Shown: positions 32,121 through 41,857, counted from the first letter of the stretch. The stretch is 64,000 bases of DNA from Chromatiaceae bacterium (GCA_022340805.1 JAJDNF010000007.1:1-64000); one strand, 5' to 3'. Notes: generated by a model from the sequence alone, not told the origin. Translations and numbers: made by a program.

Positions 32121-33052
32121 GCCAGTACCTCGGCGACCCGCAGTACCGCACTGCGGGCGCGCGGATTCGCCTGGATCTCTTGCGCGGAGGCGTGCGCCGC
32201 CTTGCCCACGACGCGTAACCGCCCCTGGGTCTCCGTGTACAACACCGGCAGGCCCTTCGGAAGCCTTGGCCCGTGCGCCGCATCGCGCATGAAGCGCTTG
32301 ACGATGCGGTCCTCGAGCGAGTGGAAGCTGATCACCGCCAACCGCGCACCACGCGCCAGGATATCCAGCGAATCGCGCAGGCAGGCGTGCAGATCGTCGA
32401 GCTCCCGATTGATGAAGATGCGAATCGCCTGGAAGGTGCGCGTCGCGGGATGCTTGTGTTTTTCCTTTACCGGGCAGGCCTGGGAGACCAGTTCGGCGAG
32501 CTCGCGCGTGCCATTGATCGGGGCGAGCGCGCGGCGCGTCACAATCGCCCGCGCGATCCGCCGGGCGAAGCGCTCTTCGCCATACTCGCGCAGCACTGTG
32601 GCGATATCACCCTCGTCGGCCTGCGCCAGCCATTCGGCCGCACTCTGGCCCTGGGTCCGGTTCATGCGCATATCCAGTGGGCCGTCATTGAGGAAGCTGA
32701 AGCCGCGTACCGGGTCGTCGATCTGCGGCGACGACACGCCGAGGTCGAGCAGCAGGCCGTCCACGCGATGCGCAAGCCCGTGTTCGGCGACGATCTCCGC
32801 CAGTTCGGCGAAGCTGCCGTGCACGATGCTGAAGCGTTGATCCGCACCAAATCGCTTGCGCGCCACCAGCACCGCCTCTTCGTCCTTGTCGAACGCCAGT
32901 AGGCGGCCGTGCGTACCCAGCGCCTGCAGAATCCGGCTGCTGTGTCCACCGCGCCCGAAGGTCCCATCTATATAGATGCCGTCCGGGCGAACGTTCAGTG
33001 CCGCAATCGCCTCTTCGAGCAGGACGGGGACGTGTGACGAAGCGGTGCTCAT
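32117..33052 (-). CDS. rsmH: 16S rRNA m4C1402 methyltransferase RsmH
   Basis: RsmH (MraW) N4-methylates C1402 of 16S rRNA. The 311-residue protein has [13 protein letters not shown], the SAM-binding loop [28 protein letters not shown], and the terminal [13 protein letters not shown]. RsmI, which 2'-O-methylates the same nucleotide, is encoded 1.3 kb upstream here. It overlaps mraZ by one base. Confidence 0.97.
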   Translation of the reverse strand: MSTASSHVPVLLEEAIAALNVRPDGIYIDGTFGRGGHSSRILQALGTHGRLLAFDKDEEAVLVARKRFGADQRFSIVHGSFAELAEIVAEHGLAHRVDGLLLDLGVSSPQIDDPVRGFSFLNDGPLDMRMNRTQGQSAAEWLAQADEGDIATVLREYGEERFARRIARAIVTRRALAPINGTRELAELVSQACPVKEKHKHPATRTFQAIRIFINRELDDLHACLRDSLDILARGARLAVISFHSLEDRIVKRFMRDAAHGPRLPKGLPVLYTETQGRLRVVGKAAHASAQEIQANPRARSAVLRVAEVLA

Positions 33053-33516
33053 TACAGTGACAGGCCCCCGAGCTGCTCGGACAGGCCACCCTCCGGAGAG
33101 GAGACATCGGCGAACCAGCGCTCACGATTGCCGTTCCACGCCTCCTCGTCCCAGATCTCGAATTTATTCACCTGACCGACCAGCGCGGCCCGCTTCTCCA
33201 GGCCTGCGTAGGCACGCAGCTCATTGCTGAGCAGGATCCGGCCCTGGCCGTCGAGCTCGACCTCGGAGGCATGCCCCAACATCAGGCGCTTTATCGCCTG
33301 GGCCTTGGGATCCATCGTCGGGAGTGCGACCAACTGCTGTGCGGCAAGCCGCCACTCGTTTTCCGGATACACCCAAAGACAGCGGTCGCTGTTGAACGGG
33401 CTCAGCGTGACCACGACCCGCGAGGCGCAGCAATCCGCCAGCGTCTCGCGGTGCTTGACCGGGACCGCAAGACGCCCCTTGGCGTCCAGATTGAGTGTAC
33501 TGACCCCCAAAAACAC
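33052..33516 (-). CDS. mraZ: Transcriptional regulator MraZ
   Basis: MraZ is a double AbrB/SpoVT-fold DNA-binding protein that represses its own dcw operon. The 154-residue product has the two repeats at about residues 5-50 ([18 protein letters not shown]) and 80-125 ([18 protein letters not shown]). A strong AAGGAGGAGG ribosome site precedes the ATG. Three 10-bp boxes matching the known MraZ target lie just upstream. Confidence 0.96.
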   Translation of the reverse strand: MFLGVSTLNLDAKGRLAVPVKHRETLADCCASRVVVTLSPFNSDRCLWVYPENEWRLAAQQLVALPTMDPKAQAIKRLMLGHASEVELDGQGRILLSNELRAYAGLEKRAALVGQVNKFEIWDEEAWNGNRERWFADVSSPEGGLSEQLGGLSL

Positions 33517-33545
33517 GGCTGTGCCGCCTCCTCCTTAGGGTGGGT

Positions 33546-33575
33546 AAATCCCCCTAAATCCCCACAATTACCCAC
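33546..33575 (-). promoter_or_regulatory. MraZ operator: three 10-bp direct repeats
   Basis: On the minus strand the boxes are GTGGGTAATT, GTGGGGATTT and AGGGGGATTT, head to tail with no gap. MraZ is known to bind TGGG-type repeats at 10-bp spacing upstream of its own gene in several bacteria. They cover about +4 to +33 of the predicted transcript, a position suited to repression. Confidence 0.85.
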
Positions 33576-33585
33576 CTGAAGTAGA

Positions 33586-33614
33586 ATATTAGGTGTCATA
33601 CCCCACCCGGTCAA
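33586..33614 (-). promoter_or_regulatory. Sigma-70 promoter of the dcw operon (Pmra)
   Basis: On the minus strand, -35 TTGACC (33614-33609) and -10 TAATAT (33591-33586) are separated by exactly 17 bp. The start is expected near 33579, just before the MraZ boxes, 63 nt upstream of the mraZ ATG. No other promoter of this quality is visible until lpxC, so it probably drives most of the cluster. Confidence 0.85.
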
Positions 33615-33626
33615 GCTCAATCGACG

Positions 33627-33657
33627 AAAAAAAAGCTTATGCCTCAGTAACTTAGGC
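33627..33657 (-). terminator. Candidate terminator ahead of the dcw promoter
   Basis: On the minus strand GCCTAAGTTACTGAGGC (33657-33641) can form a hairpin with one mismatch. It is followed after 6 nt by TTTTTTTT (33634-33627). It would end transcripts coming from rnpB before the mraZ promoter. The spacer and short stem make it uncertain. Confidence 0.45.
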
Positions 33658-33879
33658 GCCAATTGGCGAAACGCGGAAAAGTCCGTAAAACAGCGGACTA
33701 AGCATGCGAGTTAAAGTGAATTATCAAGAAAGAAGGCTAACGCAGGCGCAGGATCGGAATGCGATTCTCATCTCGTCGCGACACCCGGTCGGCAGGCGCC
33801 CCCCGGCAGGTCCCGTGTATTGCGATAGGGCCACCCCGCGGGACACGCTCTGGCGTCAGAGCACAACGGATCGGGAGAT

Positions 33880-34247
<368 letters not shown>

Positions 34248-34253
34248 GGCGCC

Positions 34254-34282
34254 ACCCTAGGGCATAGCGGTCGCACCCGCAA
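34254..34282 (-). promoter_or_regulatory. Candidate rnpB promoter
   Basis: On the minus strand, TTGCGG (34282-34277), a 17-bp spacer and TAGGGT (34259-34254) place a start 8 bp on, exactly at the first base of helix P1. The stretch between -10 and start is GGCGCCT, a GC-rich discriminator typical of growth-rate and stringently controlled stable-RNA promoters. The hexamers are weak matches. Confidence 0.55.
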
Positions 34283-34318
34283 GTCCAGGTCCGGCACAGG
34301 GTTTGACTGTGCCGCACA

Positions 34319-35197
34319 TCATCCCTCGGCCAATTCAAGGGCGCGCCGGTACAGGCTGTTTTTTTTCGCACCGGTGATGCGCGCTGCGAGCCCGGCCGCC
34401 TGCTTGAGCGGCAGTTCCTCCAGCAGGATGCGCAGCACATCGTCGACATCCGTGGCGCCCGCATCGCCACCCTCCCCGGCACCCGCGAGCAGCACCACGA
34501 ACTCGCCCTTGCGCTGGTTTTCGTCGGCCTCGACCCAGTCCAGCACCTCGGCCAAAGGTGCCGACCTGAGCGTCTCGTGCAACTTGGTCAGCTCGCGTGC
34601 CAGCACCGCGGGCCGCTGCGCGCCGAACACCTCGACCAGGTCACGCAAGGTCTCGACGATGCGGTGCGAGGACTCGTAGAAGACCAGTGTCGCAGTGTCC
34701 CGCCGCAGGGCCTGCAGCTGGGCCAGCCGGGCCTGCTGGCGGCGCGGTAGAAAGCCCTCGAAACGAAACCGGTCGGTCGGCAGCCCGGACACCGACAGCG
34801 CCACTATCAGCGCGCTGGCGCCCGGCACCGGAACCACGGCGATGCCCTGCTCGCGACAGGCGCGCACCAGCGGGAACCCCGGATCGCTGATCAGCGGCGT
34901 GCCTGCATCCGAGATCAGCGCCAGCGACTCGCCCGCCTCGAGCCTTGCAATCACGCGCTGCACCAGCCCGACTTCGTTGTGTTCGTGCAACGCGGTCATC
35001 GGCCGATGAATCCCCAGGTGATCGAGCAGCCGCCGACTGTGCCGCGTGTCCTCGGCGAGGATCCCGTCCACGCTGCGCAGCACCTCGATCGCACGCAGCG
35101 TGATGTCGTCACGGTTGCCGATCGGCGTAGCCACAACATAGAGCCTGCCGGCCGTGTTTGACACCTCTTGGCCCACCTTTGATACTCGAGACCCCAT
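34319..35197 (-). CDS. rsmI: 16S rRNA 2'-O-ribose C1402 methyltransferase RsmI
   Basis: RsmI methylates the ribose of C1402 in 16S rRNA. The 292-residue protein from ATG 35197 has LYVVATPIGNRDDITLRAIEV, LAEDTRHSRRLLDHLGI, ISDAGTPLISDPGFPLV and FYESSHRIVETL, all diagnostic of the tetrapyrrole-methylase-fold RsmI family. An in-frame ATG at 35224 is possible but would overlap the start of the divergent lpoA. The lpoA ATG at 35219 is 22 bp from this start, so the two genes share a very short divergent control region. Confidence 0.95.
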   Translation of the reverse strand: MGSRVSKVGQEVSNTAGRLYVVATPIGNRDDITLRAIEVLRSVDGILAEDTRHSRRLLDHLGIHRPMTALHEHNEVGLVQRVIARLEAGESLALISDAGTPLISDPGFPLVRACREQGIAVVPVPGASALIVALSVSGLPTDRFRFEGFLPRRQQARLAQLQALRRDTATLVFYESSHRIVETLRDLVEVFGAQRPAVLARELTKLHETLRSAPLAEVLDWVEADENQRKGEFVVLLAGAGEGGDAGATDVDDVLRILLEELPLKQAAGLAARITGAKKNSLYRRALELAEG

Positions 35198-35218
35198 CCT
35201 GACCGCACAGTCTGTTCC

Positions 35219-37159
35219 ATGCAAGCCGCCAAGCCGTTACGCCTCTTGTCGATAGTCCTTTGGCTGCTTCTGGCCGCAGGCTGCGGGCAGATGCCCGAAC
35301 GCCCCTCATATCCCGGCCCCACGGATCCCGAGGCAGCGCGCGCGGCCGAACTGCTGCGCTCCGGCCAGTACCTCGCCGCGGCCGACATCTATCGCCAGCT
35401 GGCCGTGCGCGCCACCAGTCCCGCACAGCGCGCGCAACACCTGCTGTCGACGGCCGAGGCATCCCGCGCGGGCGGCGACTGGGACGGCACACGGGGCGCG
35501 CTTGAACAGCTCGCGACAATGCCCTTGGGCAGCGACCAGGCATTGCAGATGCGACTGCTGCAGAGCGAGGTGCTGCTGCAGGAGCGGCGCGCCGCCGACG
35601 CGCTGGACCTGCTGCGTGTCTGGCCGGGGCCCGGCGCACCGCCGGACCTGCAGATCCGCTTCCACCGTGACCTCGCCGCGGCCTACCGGCAGATGGGCAA
35701 TCTGCTCGAAACGGCGAATGCACTGCAGGCGATCGATGCGCTGCAGACCGACCACCAGCAGCGCCTCGAGACCCAGACCGAGATCCTGCGCACGCTGGCG
35801 TTGCTCAATGAACAGGCGTTGACCGACCTGCAACCCTCGCCGCCCGGCGTCGCTGGCGGCTGGATGGAATTGGCGCTACTGGTAAAGCAACACGGCAACA
35901 ATCCGGATCAGCTGGTGCCGCTGTTCGCCGACTGGAGACAGCGTTTTCCCCAGCACCCCGCATTGCCCGGACTGCTGACCAACTACCAGCAGCAGCTACA
36001 AGGCCAGTTGCAGCACCTGTCGCATATCGCGGTACTGTTGCCGCAGTCCGGCCCGTTTGCCCAGGTCGCTGCGGCAATCCGCGACGGGCTCGTCATCAGC
36101 CGCTTCGAACTGCCCGAAGACAAGCGCCCGGAACTGCGCTTCTACGACGCCACTGACCCGGTCGGCATCTGGCCCTTGTACAACCAGGCCGTGAGCGACG
36201 GCGCACAGCTGGTGATCGGGCCACTGCAGAAGCAGGGCGTGGCACAGCTGATGCGTGCCGGTCAGTTGCCGGTACCCGTGCTGGCACTCAACCAGGTCGA
36301 GATCGAGACCCTGCCGACGCCCGATCTGTTCATGTATTCACTGTCGCCGGAGGACGAGGCGCGCCAGGCGGCCGAGCGGACCTGGCTGGATGGCAAGCGG
36401 CGGCCGGTCATCCTCGCTCCGCAGGGGGCCTGGGGTGACCGGCTGGCGGCCGCCTTCGAGCAGCGCTGGCTCAGCCTGGGCGGCAGCCTGGCCGGCACCG
36501 GCCGCTTCGACGAGAGCAGCCATGATTACACCGACACGATCGAACAACTGTTGCAGCTTGACCAGAGCAACGCCCGCCATCGCGAACTACAGGGCTGGCT
36601 GGGCAGGAACCTGGAGTTCGAACCGCGCCGCCGCGACGACGTGGACGCGATCTTCATGGCCGCGCGTCCGGTTCAGGCGCAGGGACTGAGGCCTCAACTG
36701 CAGTTCCACCACGCCGGCGATCTGCCGATCTATGCCACCTCGGCGTCATGGGTCGGGACATTGAGCGCAACCCAGGCCGAGGACATGCGCGGGATCATGC
36801 TCATCGACATCCCCTGGCTGCTGTCCAGCGGACCTGGCGACACCCGCGAAACGGTCGCCCAGTATCTGCCGAACAGCGGATCGGGTTATGGGCGGCTGTA
36901 TGCGATGGGCATGGATGCGCTGCGTTTGGTACCGCACCTGAAGCGTCTGCAGAGTAGCCGTTACGAATCCCTGGACGGCAGTACCGGCAACCTTTACATG
37001 GACGAAACCAACCAGATCCACCGTCAACTGATCTGGGTCGTGCTCGACACCGAGCCCAGGATCCTCGGCTACGCCCCGCGCATGGACCTGCAGCAGTGGG
37101 GCGATGCGGGGACGGACCCGGGTGCGCCGGTTGTGGACGGTAGCGCCCCCTCACCCTGA
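35219..37159 (+). CDS. lpoA: Penicillin-binding protein activator LpoA (lipoprotein)
   Basis: LpoA is an outer-membrane lipoprotein that activates PBP1A across the periplasm. The 646-residue product has a lipobox LLLAAGC with the lipidated Cys at residue 22. A TPR-like helical N-domain follows (about 40-250), then a periplasmic-binding-protein-like domain from HIAVLLPQSGPFAQVAAAIRDG (about residue 265 on). The pair rsmI (divergent) and lpoA-yraN-diaA-dolP is the same neighbourhood as in E. coli. Confidence 0.93.
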   Translation: MQAAKPLRLLSIVLWLLLAAGCGQMPERPSYPGPTDPEAARAAELLRSGQYLAAADIYRQLAVRATSPAQRAQHLLSTAEASRAGGDWDGTRGALEQLATMPLGSDQALQMRLLQSEVLLQERRAADALDLLRVWPGPGAPPDLQIRFHRDLAAAYRQMGNLLETANALQAIDALQTDHQQRLETQTEILRTLALLNEQALTDLQPSPPGVAGGWMELALLVKQHGNNPDQLVPLFADWRQRFPQHPALPGLLTNYQQQLQGQLQHLSHIAVLLPQSGPFAQVAAAIRDGLVISRFELPEDKRPELRFYDATDPVGIWPLYNQAVSDGAQLVIGPLQKQGVAQLMRAGQLPVPVLALNQVEIETLPTPDLFMYSLSPEDEARQAAERTWLDGKRRPVILAPQGAWGDRLAAAFEQRWLSLGGSLAGTGRFDESSHDYTDTIEQLLQLDQSNARHRELQGWLGRNLEFEPRRRDDVDAIFMAARPVQAQGLRPQLQFHHAGDLPIYATSASWVGTLSATQAEDMRGIMLIDIPWLLSSGPGDTRETVAQYLPNSGSGYGRLYAMGMDALRLVPHLKRLQSSRYESLDGSTGNLYMDETNQIHRQLIWVVLDTEPRILGYAPRMDLQQWGDAGTDPGAPVVDGSAPSP

Positions 37160-37506
37160 TGGCGAAGACCCAGGATATCGGCAGGGACGCCGAGGACCGT
37201 GCCGAGGCACTGCTCGCCACGCACGGCCTGCAGCCGATCAGCCGCAACTACCGCTGCCGCGGCGGCGAGATCGACCTGGTGATGCGCGACCAAGACGCGC
37301 TGGTGTTCGTCGAGGTCCGCTATCGCAGCAATGCAAGCTTCGGCGGGGCGCTCTCCAGCATCGACCAGCGCAAGTGCCAACGGCTGATCCTCGCGGCCCG
37401 TCACTACCTCGCACGCAGCGGCTGGACCGGCCCATGCCGATTCGACGTCGTGGGCTTCGATCGTGGCAGCGAGGCACACTGGATTCGCGACGCGTTTGCG
37501 GCATGA
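37159..37506 (+). CDS. yraN: UPF0102 protein YraN
   Basis: This 115-residue nuclease-fold protein has the family pattern GRDAEDRAEALL, then RNYRCRGGEIDLVMRD and VFVEVRYRS. The GEIDLV and EVR residues resemble a PD-(D/E)xK active site. The cellular role is unknown. Its ATG overlaps the lpoA TGA by one base. Confidence 0.93.
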   Translation: MAKTQDIGRDAEDRAEALLATHGLQPISRNYRCRGGEIDLVMRDQDALVFVEVRYRSNASFGGALSSIDQRKCQRLILAARHYLARSGWTGPCRFDVVGFDRGSEAHWIRDAFAA

Positions 37507-37571
37507 GATCGACCGAACGCAGCGGGCATGCGACACTTTGACTCCGTCATCGTCAAGCGGACCGATCGAGC

Positions 37572-38159
37572 TTGGATCTGATCACACGCGTCACCACCTT
37601 GTTTGCCGAGAGTGCCCAGTTGAGCGCCAGCGCGGCCGCCTCACAGGCCGCGCCAATCGCGCAGGCGGCGCAGAGCATTGTCGAGAGCCTGCTGGGTGGC
37701 GGCAAGGCATTGAGCTGCGGCAACAGCGGATCGGCGGCCGACGCGCAATACTTCGCGGCACAGATGCAGCATCGCTTCGAACGCGAGCGCCCGGGCCTGC
37801 CGGCGATCGCATTGAGCTCGGACGCGGTGATCCTTACCGCGATCGCCCTCGACGACGGGATCGGTGAGATCTTTGCCAAGCAGATCAGCGCACTCGGACA
37901 TCCGGGTGATGTATTGTTGGCCCTGAGCGCCAACGGCACCGCCAGCAGCATGACGAGCGCGGTCGAAGCGGCGAAAGAGCGCCAGATGCAGACCATCGCG
38001 CTGACTGGAGGCGACGGTGGCGAGGTGGCCGCACGACTGGGCGCCGGCGATATCGAGATTCGGACCCCCGCGCTGGAGACGCCGCGAATTCTCGAGAACC
38101 ATCGCCTGGTGATCCACTGCCTGTGCGATTTGATTGATCTTCAACTGATGGGTGGTTAA
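37572..38159 (+). CDS. diaA: SIS-domain protein, DiaA/GmhA type
   Basis: The 195-residue product is a single SIS (sugar isomerase) domain with LSCGNSGSAADAQYFAAQM, ALSSDAVILTAIALDDG, LLALSANGTASSM and the terminal ENHRLVIHCLCDLID. The family covers DiaA, which binds DnaA and times replication initiation, and GmhA, the sedoheptulose-7-phosphate isomerase. The place between yraN and a BON lipoprotein, as in E. coli, favours DiaA. The start is TTG 37572. Activity as isomerase cannot be excluded. Confidence 0.88.
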   Translation: MDLITRVTTLFAESAQLSASAAASQAAPIAQAAQSIVESLLGGGKALSCGNSGSAADAQYFAAQMQHRFERERPGLPAIALSSDAVILTAIALDDGIGEIFAKQISALGHPGDVLLALSANGTASSMTSAVEAAKERQMQTIALTGGDGGEVAARLGAGDIEIRTPALETPRILENHRLVIHCLCDLIDLQLMGG

Positions 38160-38165
38160 CTGGCA

Positions 38166-38759
38166 ATGAAGGGTAAGGTTGCGGCGGCAAAGAACCTGTT
38201 GATCGGCGTGCTGGCACTGGCGCTCGGCGGTTGCGCCGCGGCGGTCGTGGGTGGTGCCGTGACAGGGGCCGCCCTGGTGCACGATCGGCGCAGCGCCGGC
38301 ACGGTCATCGATGACCAGGACATCCTGATCCGCGCCATCACGATGCGCGAGCAGGACGAGCGGCTGAACCAACAGGCCAACGTCAATATCGATGTGTACA
38401 ACCTCCAGGTCCTACTCACCGGGCAGGCAGAGAACATGCAGGTGGTCGAGGAATTCCGTCAGCGCGTAGCGGCCATCCCGCGCGTGCGCAACGTGTTCAA
38501 CGAGGTCACGGTGGGTGCGGAGTCCACCTGGAGCGAGGCCACTGCGGACGCCTACCTGACCTCGCGCGTAAATATCGCGCTGTTCGACGTCGATCTCGAA
38601 GGCTTCGATCCGACCCGGGTCGAGGTGACCAGTTCGCTGGGCAGCGTCTACCTGATGGGCCTGCTGACGCCGACCGAGGCGGATGCGGTCACCGAAGCCG
38701 TGCGCTTCGTCAGCGGGGTGAAACGCGTGGTGAAACTTTTTGAATACATCGACCAGTGA
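38166..38759 (+). CDS. dolP: BON-domain lipoprotein, DolP (YraP)-like
   Basis: The 197-residue protein has a signal peptide ending in a lipobox (LALGGC, Cys about residue 23) and two BON domains (about 50-115 and 125-195), the second with SSLGSVYLMGLLTPTEADA. DolP sits at the division site in the outer membrane and helps envelope integrity. It follows the SIS gene by 6 bp. Confidence 0.92.
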   Translation: MKGKVAAAKNLLIGVLALALGGCAAAVVGGAVTGAALVHDRRSAGTVIDDQDILIRAITMREQDERLNQQANVNIDVYNLQVLLTGQAENMQVVEEFRQRVAAIPRVRNVFNEVTVGAESTWSEATADAYLTSRVNIALFDVDLEGFDPTRVEVTSSLGSVYLMGLLTPTEADAVTEAVRFVSGVKRVVKLFEYIDQ

Positions 38760-40158
38760 GGTATCCCCGCCGGCGGCGCTCCCGACAGGGATGCAGGCCG
38801 GCCTGCGACGCCTGTTCTCCGCCCAGGACCTGCTGACTGCGGCAGGTGACTGCTGGGCCTACGGTTACGACAACAGCCGCCAGCAGGCCATGCCGCAAGC
38901 GGTGTGCTTCGCCCGCGATGCTCAGCAGATCAGCGAACTGATCCGCTTGTGCCGGACCCACCAGGTACCGCTGGTCACGCGCGGCCGCGGCACCGGTACT
39001 ACCGGGGCGACGGTGCCGCTGCGCGGCGGCATCGTGCTGTCGATGGAGCGCATGCGCGAACGCCTGGAGATCGACCCGGCCAACCGCCTGGCCCGCGTGT
39101 CACCGGGCTACACCAACCAGGAGCTGCAACAGGCAGCGGCCAGGCATGGCTTCTTCTGGCCGCCCGACCCGACCAGCGCCGCGGTCTGCACTGTCGGTGG
39201 CAACCTGGCCTACAACTCGGCCGGGCCGCGCGCGGTGAAATATGGCACGCCGCGCGAGAATACCCTCGGCCTGCGCGCCGTCACCGGTCGCGGCGAGCTG
39301 CTCAAGACCGGCGGCGCGACCACCAAGGGCGTGGTCGGATACGACCTCACCCGGCTGCTGATCGGCTCTGAAGGCACCCTCGCGGTAATCACCGAAGCGA
39401 CCCTGAAACTCACCCCGCTGGCCGAGTCCAGCCGCACCCTGCAGGCGGTCTACCGCGACATCCACAGTGCAGCTGCGGCGGTGTCGCGCATCATGGCGCA
39501 GCCGGTGACACCCTGTGCGCTCGAGTTCATGGACGGCACCGCGATCGACATGGTGCGCAGCTATTCCGACCTGGGCCTGCCGGAAGGCGCCGGCGCATTG
39601 CTGATGATCGAGGTCGATGGACCATTGGCCGGGATCGCGGCCAGCGCCGCGCAGGTCTCGGCTGCGGCGCAGGGAGACGGCTGCCTGCAGCTGGCCAGCG
39701 CCGAAAACGCGACAGAGGTGGAGCGCCTGTGGCGCACCCGCAAGGCGCTGTCTCCGGCGCTGCGCAATGTCGCACCGAAAAAGATCAACGAGGACGTCGT
39801 GGTGCCGGTCTCGCGGATACCGGCGCTGATCAGCGGCCTCGAGGCACTATCGCGCAGGTTCGCGGTCACGATCGTGAATTTCGGTCATGCCGGCAACGGC
39901 AATATCCATGTCAACCTGCTGGTCGACCCGGACGATCCGACGCAGATGGCGGCTGCGGATGCCTGCCTGGATGCGGTATTCGACCTGGTGTTGTCACTCG
40001 AGGGCAGCCTCTCCGGCGAACACGGCATCGGTTGGGTCAAGCGCGACTTTATCGATCGAGAACTCGACGCCACCAGCCTGCAGCTGATGGTGGCGATCAA
40101 GCGCCAGTTCGACCCCGACAATATCCTCAACCCGGGCGTCGGCATGCCCGATCCCTGA
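38740..40158 (+). CDS. FAD-linked oxidase, GlcD/D-lactate dehydrogenase family
   Basis: The 472-residue flavoprotein has an FAD_binding_4 domain (VTRGRGTGTTGATVPLRGGI; GYTNQELQ; CTVGGNLAYNSAGPRAVKYG) and a C-terminal FAD-oxidase domain with FGHAGNGNIHVNLLVDP and SGEHGIGWVKRD. Relatives oxidise glycolate, D-lactate or 2-hydroxyglutarate; the substrate cannot be told from the sequence. In an autotroph, glycolate from RuBisCO oxygenation is a plausible substrate, but GlcE and GlcF are not adjacent. The start is TTG 38740, with a GGTGA site at good distance and an overlap of 20 bp with dolP. ATG 38791 is the alternative. Confidence 0.88.
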   Translation: MNTSTSEVSPPAALPTGMQAGLRRLFSAQDLLTAAGDCWAYGYDNSRQQAMPQAVCFARDAQQISELIRLCRTHQVPLVTRGRGTGTTGATVPLRGGIVLSMERMRERLEIDPANRLARVSPGYTNQELQQAAARHGFFWPPDPTSAAVCTVGGNLAYNSAGPRAVKYGTPRENTLGLRAVTGRGELLKTGGATTKGVVGYDLTRLLIGSEGTLAVITEATLKLTPLAESSRTLQAVYRDIHSAAAAVSRIMAQPVTPCALEFMDGTAIDMVRSYSDLGLPEGAGALLMIEVDGPLAGIAASAAQVSAAAQGDGCLQLASAENATEVERLWRTRKALSPALRNVAPKKINEDVVVPVSRIPALISGLEALSRRFAVTIVNFGHAGNGNIHVNLLVDPDDPTQMAAADACLDAVFDLVLSLEGSLSGEHGIGWVKRDFIDRELDATSLQLMVAIKRQFDPDNILNPGVGMPDP

Positions 40159-40199
40159 GCCCCCGGGAGGAACAGCCTTCCGCAGGCGGGGGCTTTGTT
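40158..40199 (+). terminator. Rho-independent terminator after the FAD oxidase
   Basis: AGCCCCCG (40158-40165) pairs with CGGGGGCT (40187-40194) around a loop of about 21 nt that can pair further, and is followed by TTGTTG. It overlaps the stop codon. It separates the lpoA-to-oxidase run from nhaD. Confidence 0.75.
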
Positions 40200-40324
40200 G
40201 GAGAATCCGCACGCAGCGCGACGCCGTTCGACCGCACGCCGGGTGAGAATCGTCGACTAAATCATCGGTCTTCCCGGTCGATGTCCTGCCCGTCGACCGT
40301 GGCCTTGAGAACAGGGAGAAAACA

Positions 40325-41746
40325 ATGAGAATAACGTCGCCAATGCTCGCGCTGGCACTACTGCTGCTGCCGGGGCTGCTTTGGGCCTCGAGCGCCGGCG
40401 CTCAGCCCGTTGAGCTGACTACGCATTGGGTGGGCTACACCGCGATCGCGATCTTCGCCGTCGCTTACCTGCTGGTGATGGCAGAGGAATTCACCCATCT
40501 GCGCAAATCCAAGCCCGTGATCCTGGCCGCTGGCCTGATCTGGGCGCTGATCGCGGCCGTTTATCAGGGCATGGGTATCGACCACGCCGTCGAGGATGCA
40601 ATCCGGCACAACCTGCTCGAGTATGCCGGGCTGATGCTGTTCCTGCTGGTAGCGATGACCTATATCAACGCGATGGACGAGCGCAAGGTGTTCGAGGCGC
40701 TGCGCTCCTGGCTGGTGAAGAAGGGATTCGGATTACGCCAGTTGTTCTGGATCACCGGCCTGCTGGCGTTCGTTATATCGCCGATCGCGGACAACCTGAC
40801 CACTGCGTTGCTGATGTGTGCGGTGGTGATGGCGGTAGGCGGGGACAACAACAAGTTCGTACTCACCGCCTGTATCAACATCGTGGTGGCCGCGAATGCC
40901 GGTGGGGCGTTCAGCCCGTTCGGCGATATCACGACCCTGATGGTCTGGCAGAAGCAGATTGAGACGCCCCAGGGCATGGTCGACTTCTGGAGCTTTTTCA
41001 TGCTGTTCGTCCCGTCGCTGGTCAACTGGCTGGTCCCCGCCGCGATCATGGCGATGACGGTACCGAAGGAGCAGCCCCATGCCGGCGGCAAGGCGGTCGT
41101 GATGCGGCGCGGCGCGCGGCGCATCATCGTGCTGTTCCTGCTGACCATCATGACCGCAGTGGCATACCACAACTTCCTGCACATACCGCCGGTGATCGGC
41201 ATGCTGACCGGCCTGGCCTACCTGCAGTTCTTTGGCTATTACCTGAAGAAGACCCACCGGCGCAGCGATGCCGCGACCGACGAAGAACAGCTCGGCGACC
41301 TTGTCGCGTTCGATGTATTCAACAAGGTGGCGCGCGCCGAATGGGACACCCTGCTGTTCTTCTATGGTGTCGTGATGTGCGTCGGCGGCCTGGGGTTTCT
41401 CGGCTACCTGTCGGTGGCATCCGAGATCATGTACATCGATTGGGGCCCAACCCAGGCCAACGTCGCGGTCGGCGTATTGTCGGCAATCGTCGACAACATC
41501 CCGGTGATGTTCGCGGTCCTGACCATGCTGCCCGATATGTCTGTTGGCCAGTGGATGCTGGTCACGCTGACCGCCGGGGTCGGCGGCTCGCTGCTGTCGA
41601 TCGGGTCTGCCGCGGGCGTCGCATTGATGGGCCAGGCGCGTGGCAAGTACACCTTCTTCGGCCATCTGAAATGGACACCGGTGATTGCATTGGGTTACGC
41701 CGCAAGCATCGCCACGCACATGTGGATCAACAGCTCCGCATTCTGA
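40325..41746 (+). CDS. nhaD: Sodium:proton antiporter NhaD
   Basis: The 473-residue membrane protein has a signal-like first segment and about eleven further hydrophobic segments. It has the ion-transporter motifs SPIADNLTTALLMCAVVMAVGG and ANAGGAFSPFGDITTLMVWQ, characteristic of NhaD. NhaD exports Na+ (or Li+) in exchange for protons and suits marine or haloalkaline bacteria. An AGGGAGAA ribosome site precedes the ATG. It stands alone between terminators. Confidence 0.93.
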   Translation: MRITSPMLALALLLLPGLLWASSAGAQPVELTTHWVGYTAIAIFAVAYLLVMAEEFTHLRKSKPVILAAGLIWALIAAVYQGMGIDHAVEDAIRHNLLEYAGLMLFLLVAMTYINAMDERKVFEALRSWLVKKGFGLRQLFWITGLLAFVISPIADNLTTALLMCAVVMAVGGDNNKFVLTACINIVVAANAGGAFSPFGDITTLMVWQKQIETPQGMVDFWSFFMLFVPSLVNWLVPAAIMAMTVPKEQPHAGGKAVVMRRGARRIIVLFLLTIMTAVAYHNFLHIPPVIGMLTGLAYLQFFGYYLKKTHRRSDAATDEEQLGDLVAFDVFNKVARAEWDTLLFFYGVVMCVGGLGFLGYLSVASEIMYIDWGPTQANVAVGVLSAIVDNIPVMFAVLTMLPDMSVGQWMLVTLTAGVGGSLLSIGSAAGVALMGQARGKYTFFGHLKWTPVIALGYAASIATHMWINSSAF

Positions 41747-41756
41747 GGTATGCGGC

Positions 41757-41812
41757 AGACCCGCGCACCTCCCGGCAGTTGCCGTACGAGGTGCGGGGTC
41801 GGGTCTGGCTAC
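41757..41812. terminator. Long hairpin between nhaD and purE
   Basis: AGACCCG-CGCACCTC on the left pairs with GAGGTGCG-GGTCGGGTCT on the right around a short variable loop. It lies between the converging nhaD and purE genes and could stop transcription from both sides. No U-tract is seen, so its action is uncertain. Confidence 0.4.
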
Positions 41813-41857
41813 CGGGGCGCCGGACGGCGCCACGCTGACTGGATGTGTCGGACCCGT

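Larger units (their letters stand above)
33517..33879. other. Gap between rnpB and mraZ
   Basis: This gap holds no gene. Reading leftward on the minus strand it contains a weak hairpin after rnpB (GCTCTG-GCGT-CAGAGC type, 33849-33864), a perfect palindrome CGCCAATTGGCG at 33657-33668, a hairpin followed by eight T, then the mraZ promoter, MraZ boxes and ribosome site. Confidence 0.6.
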
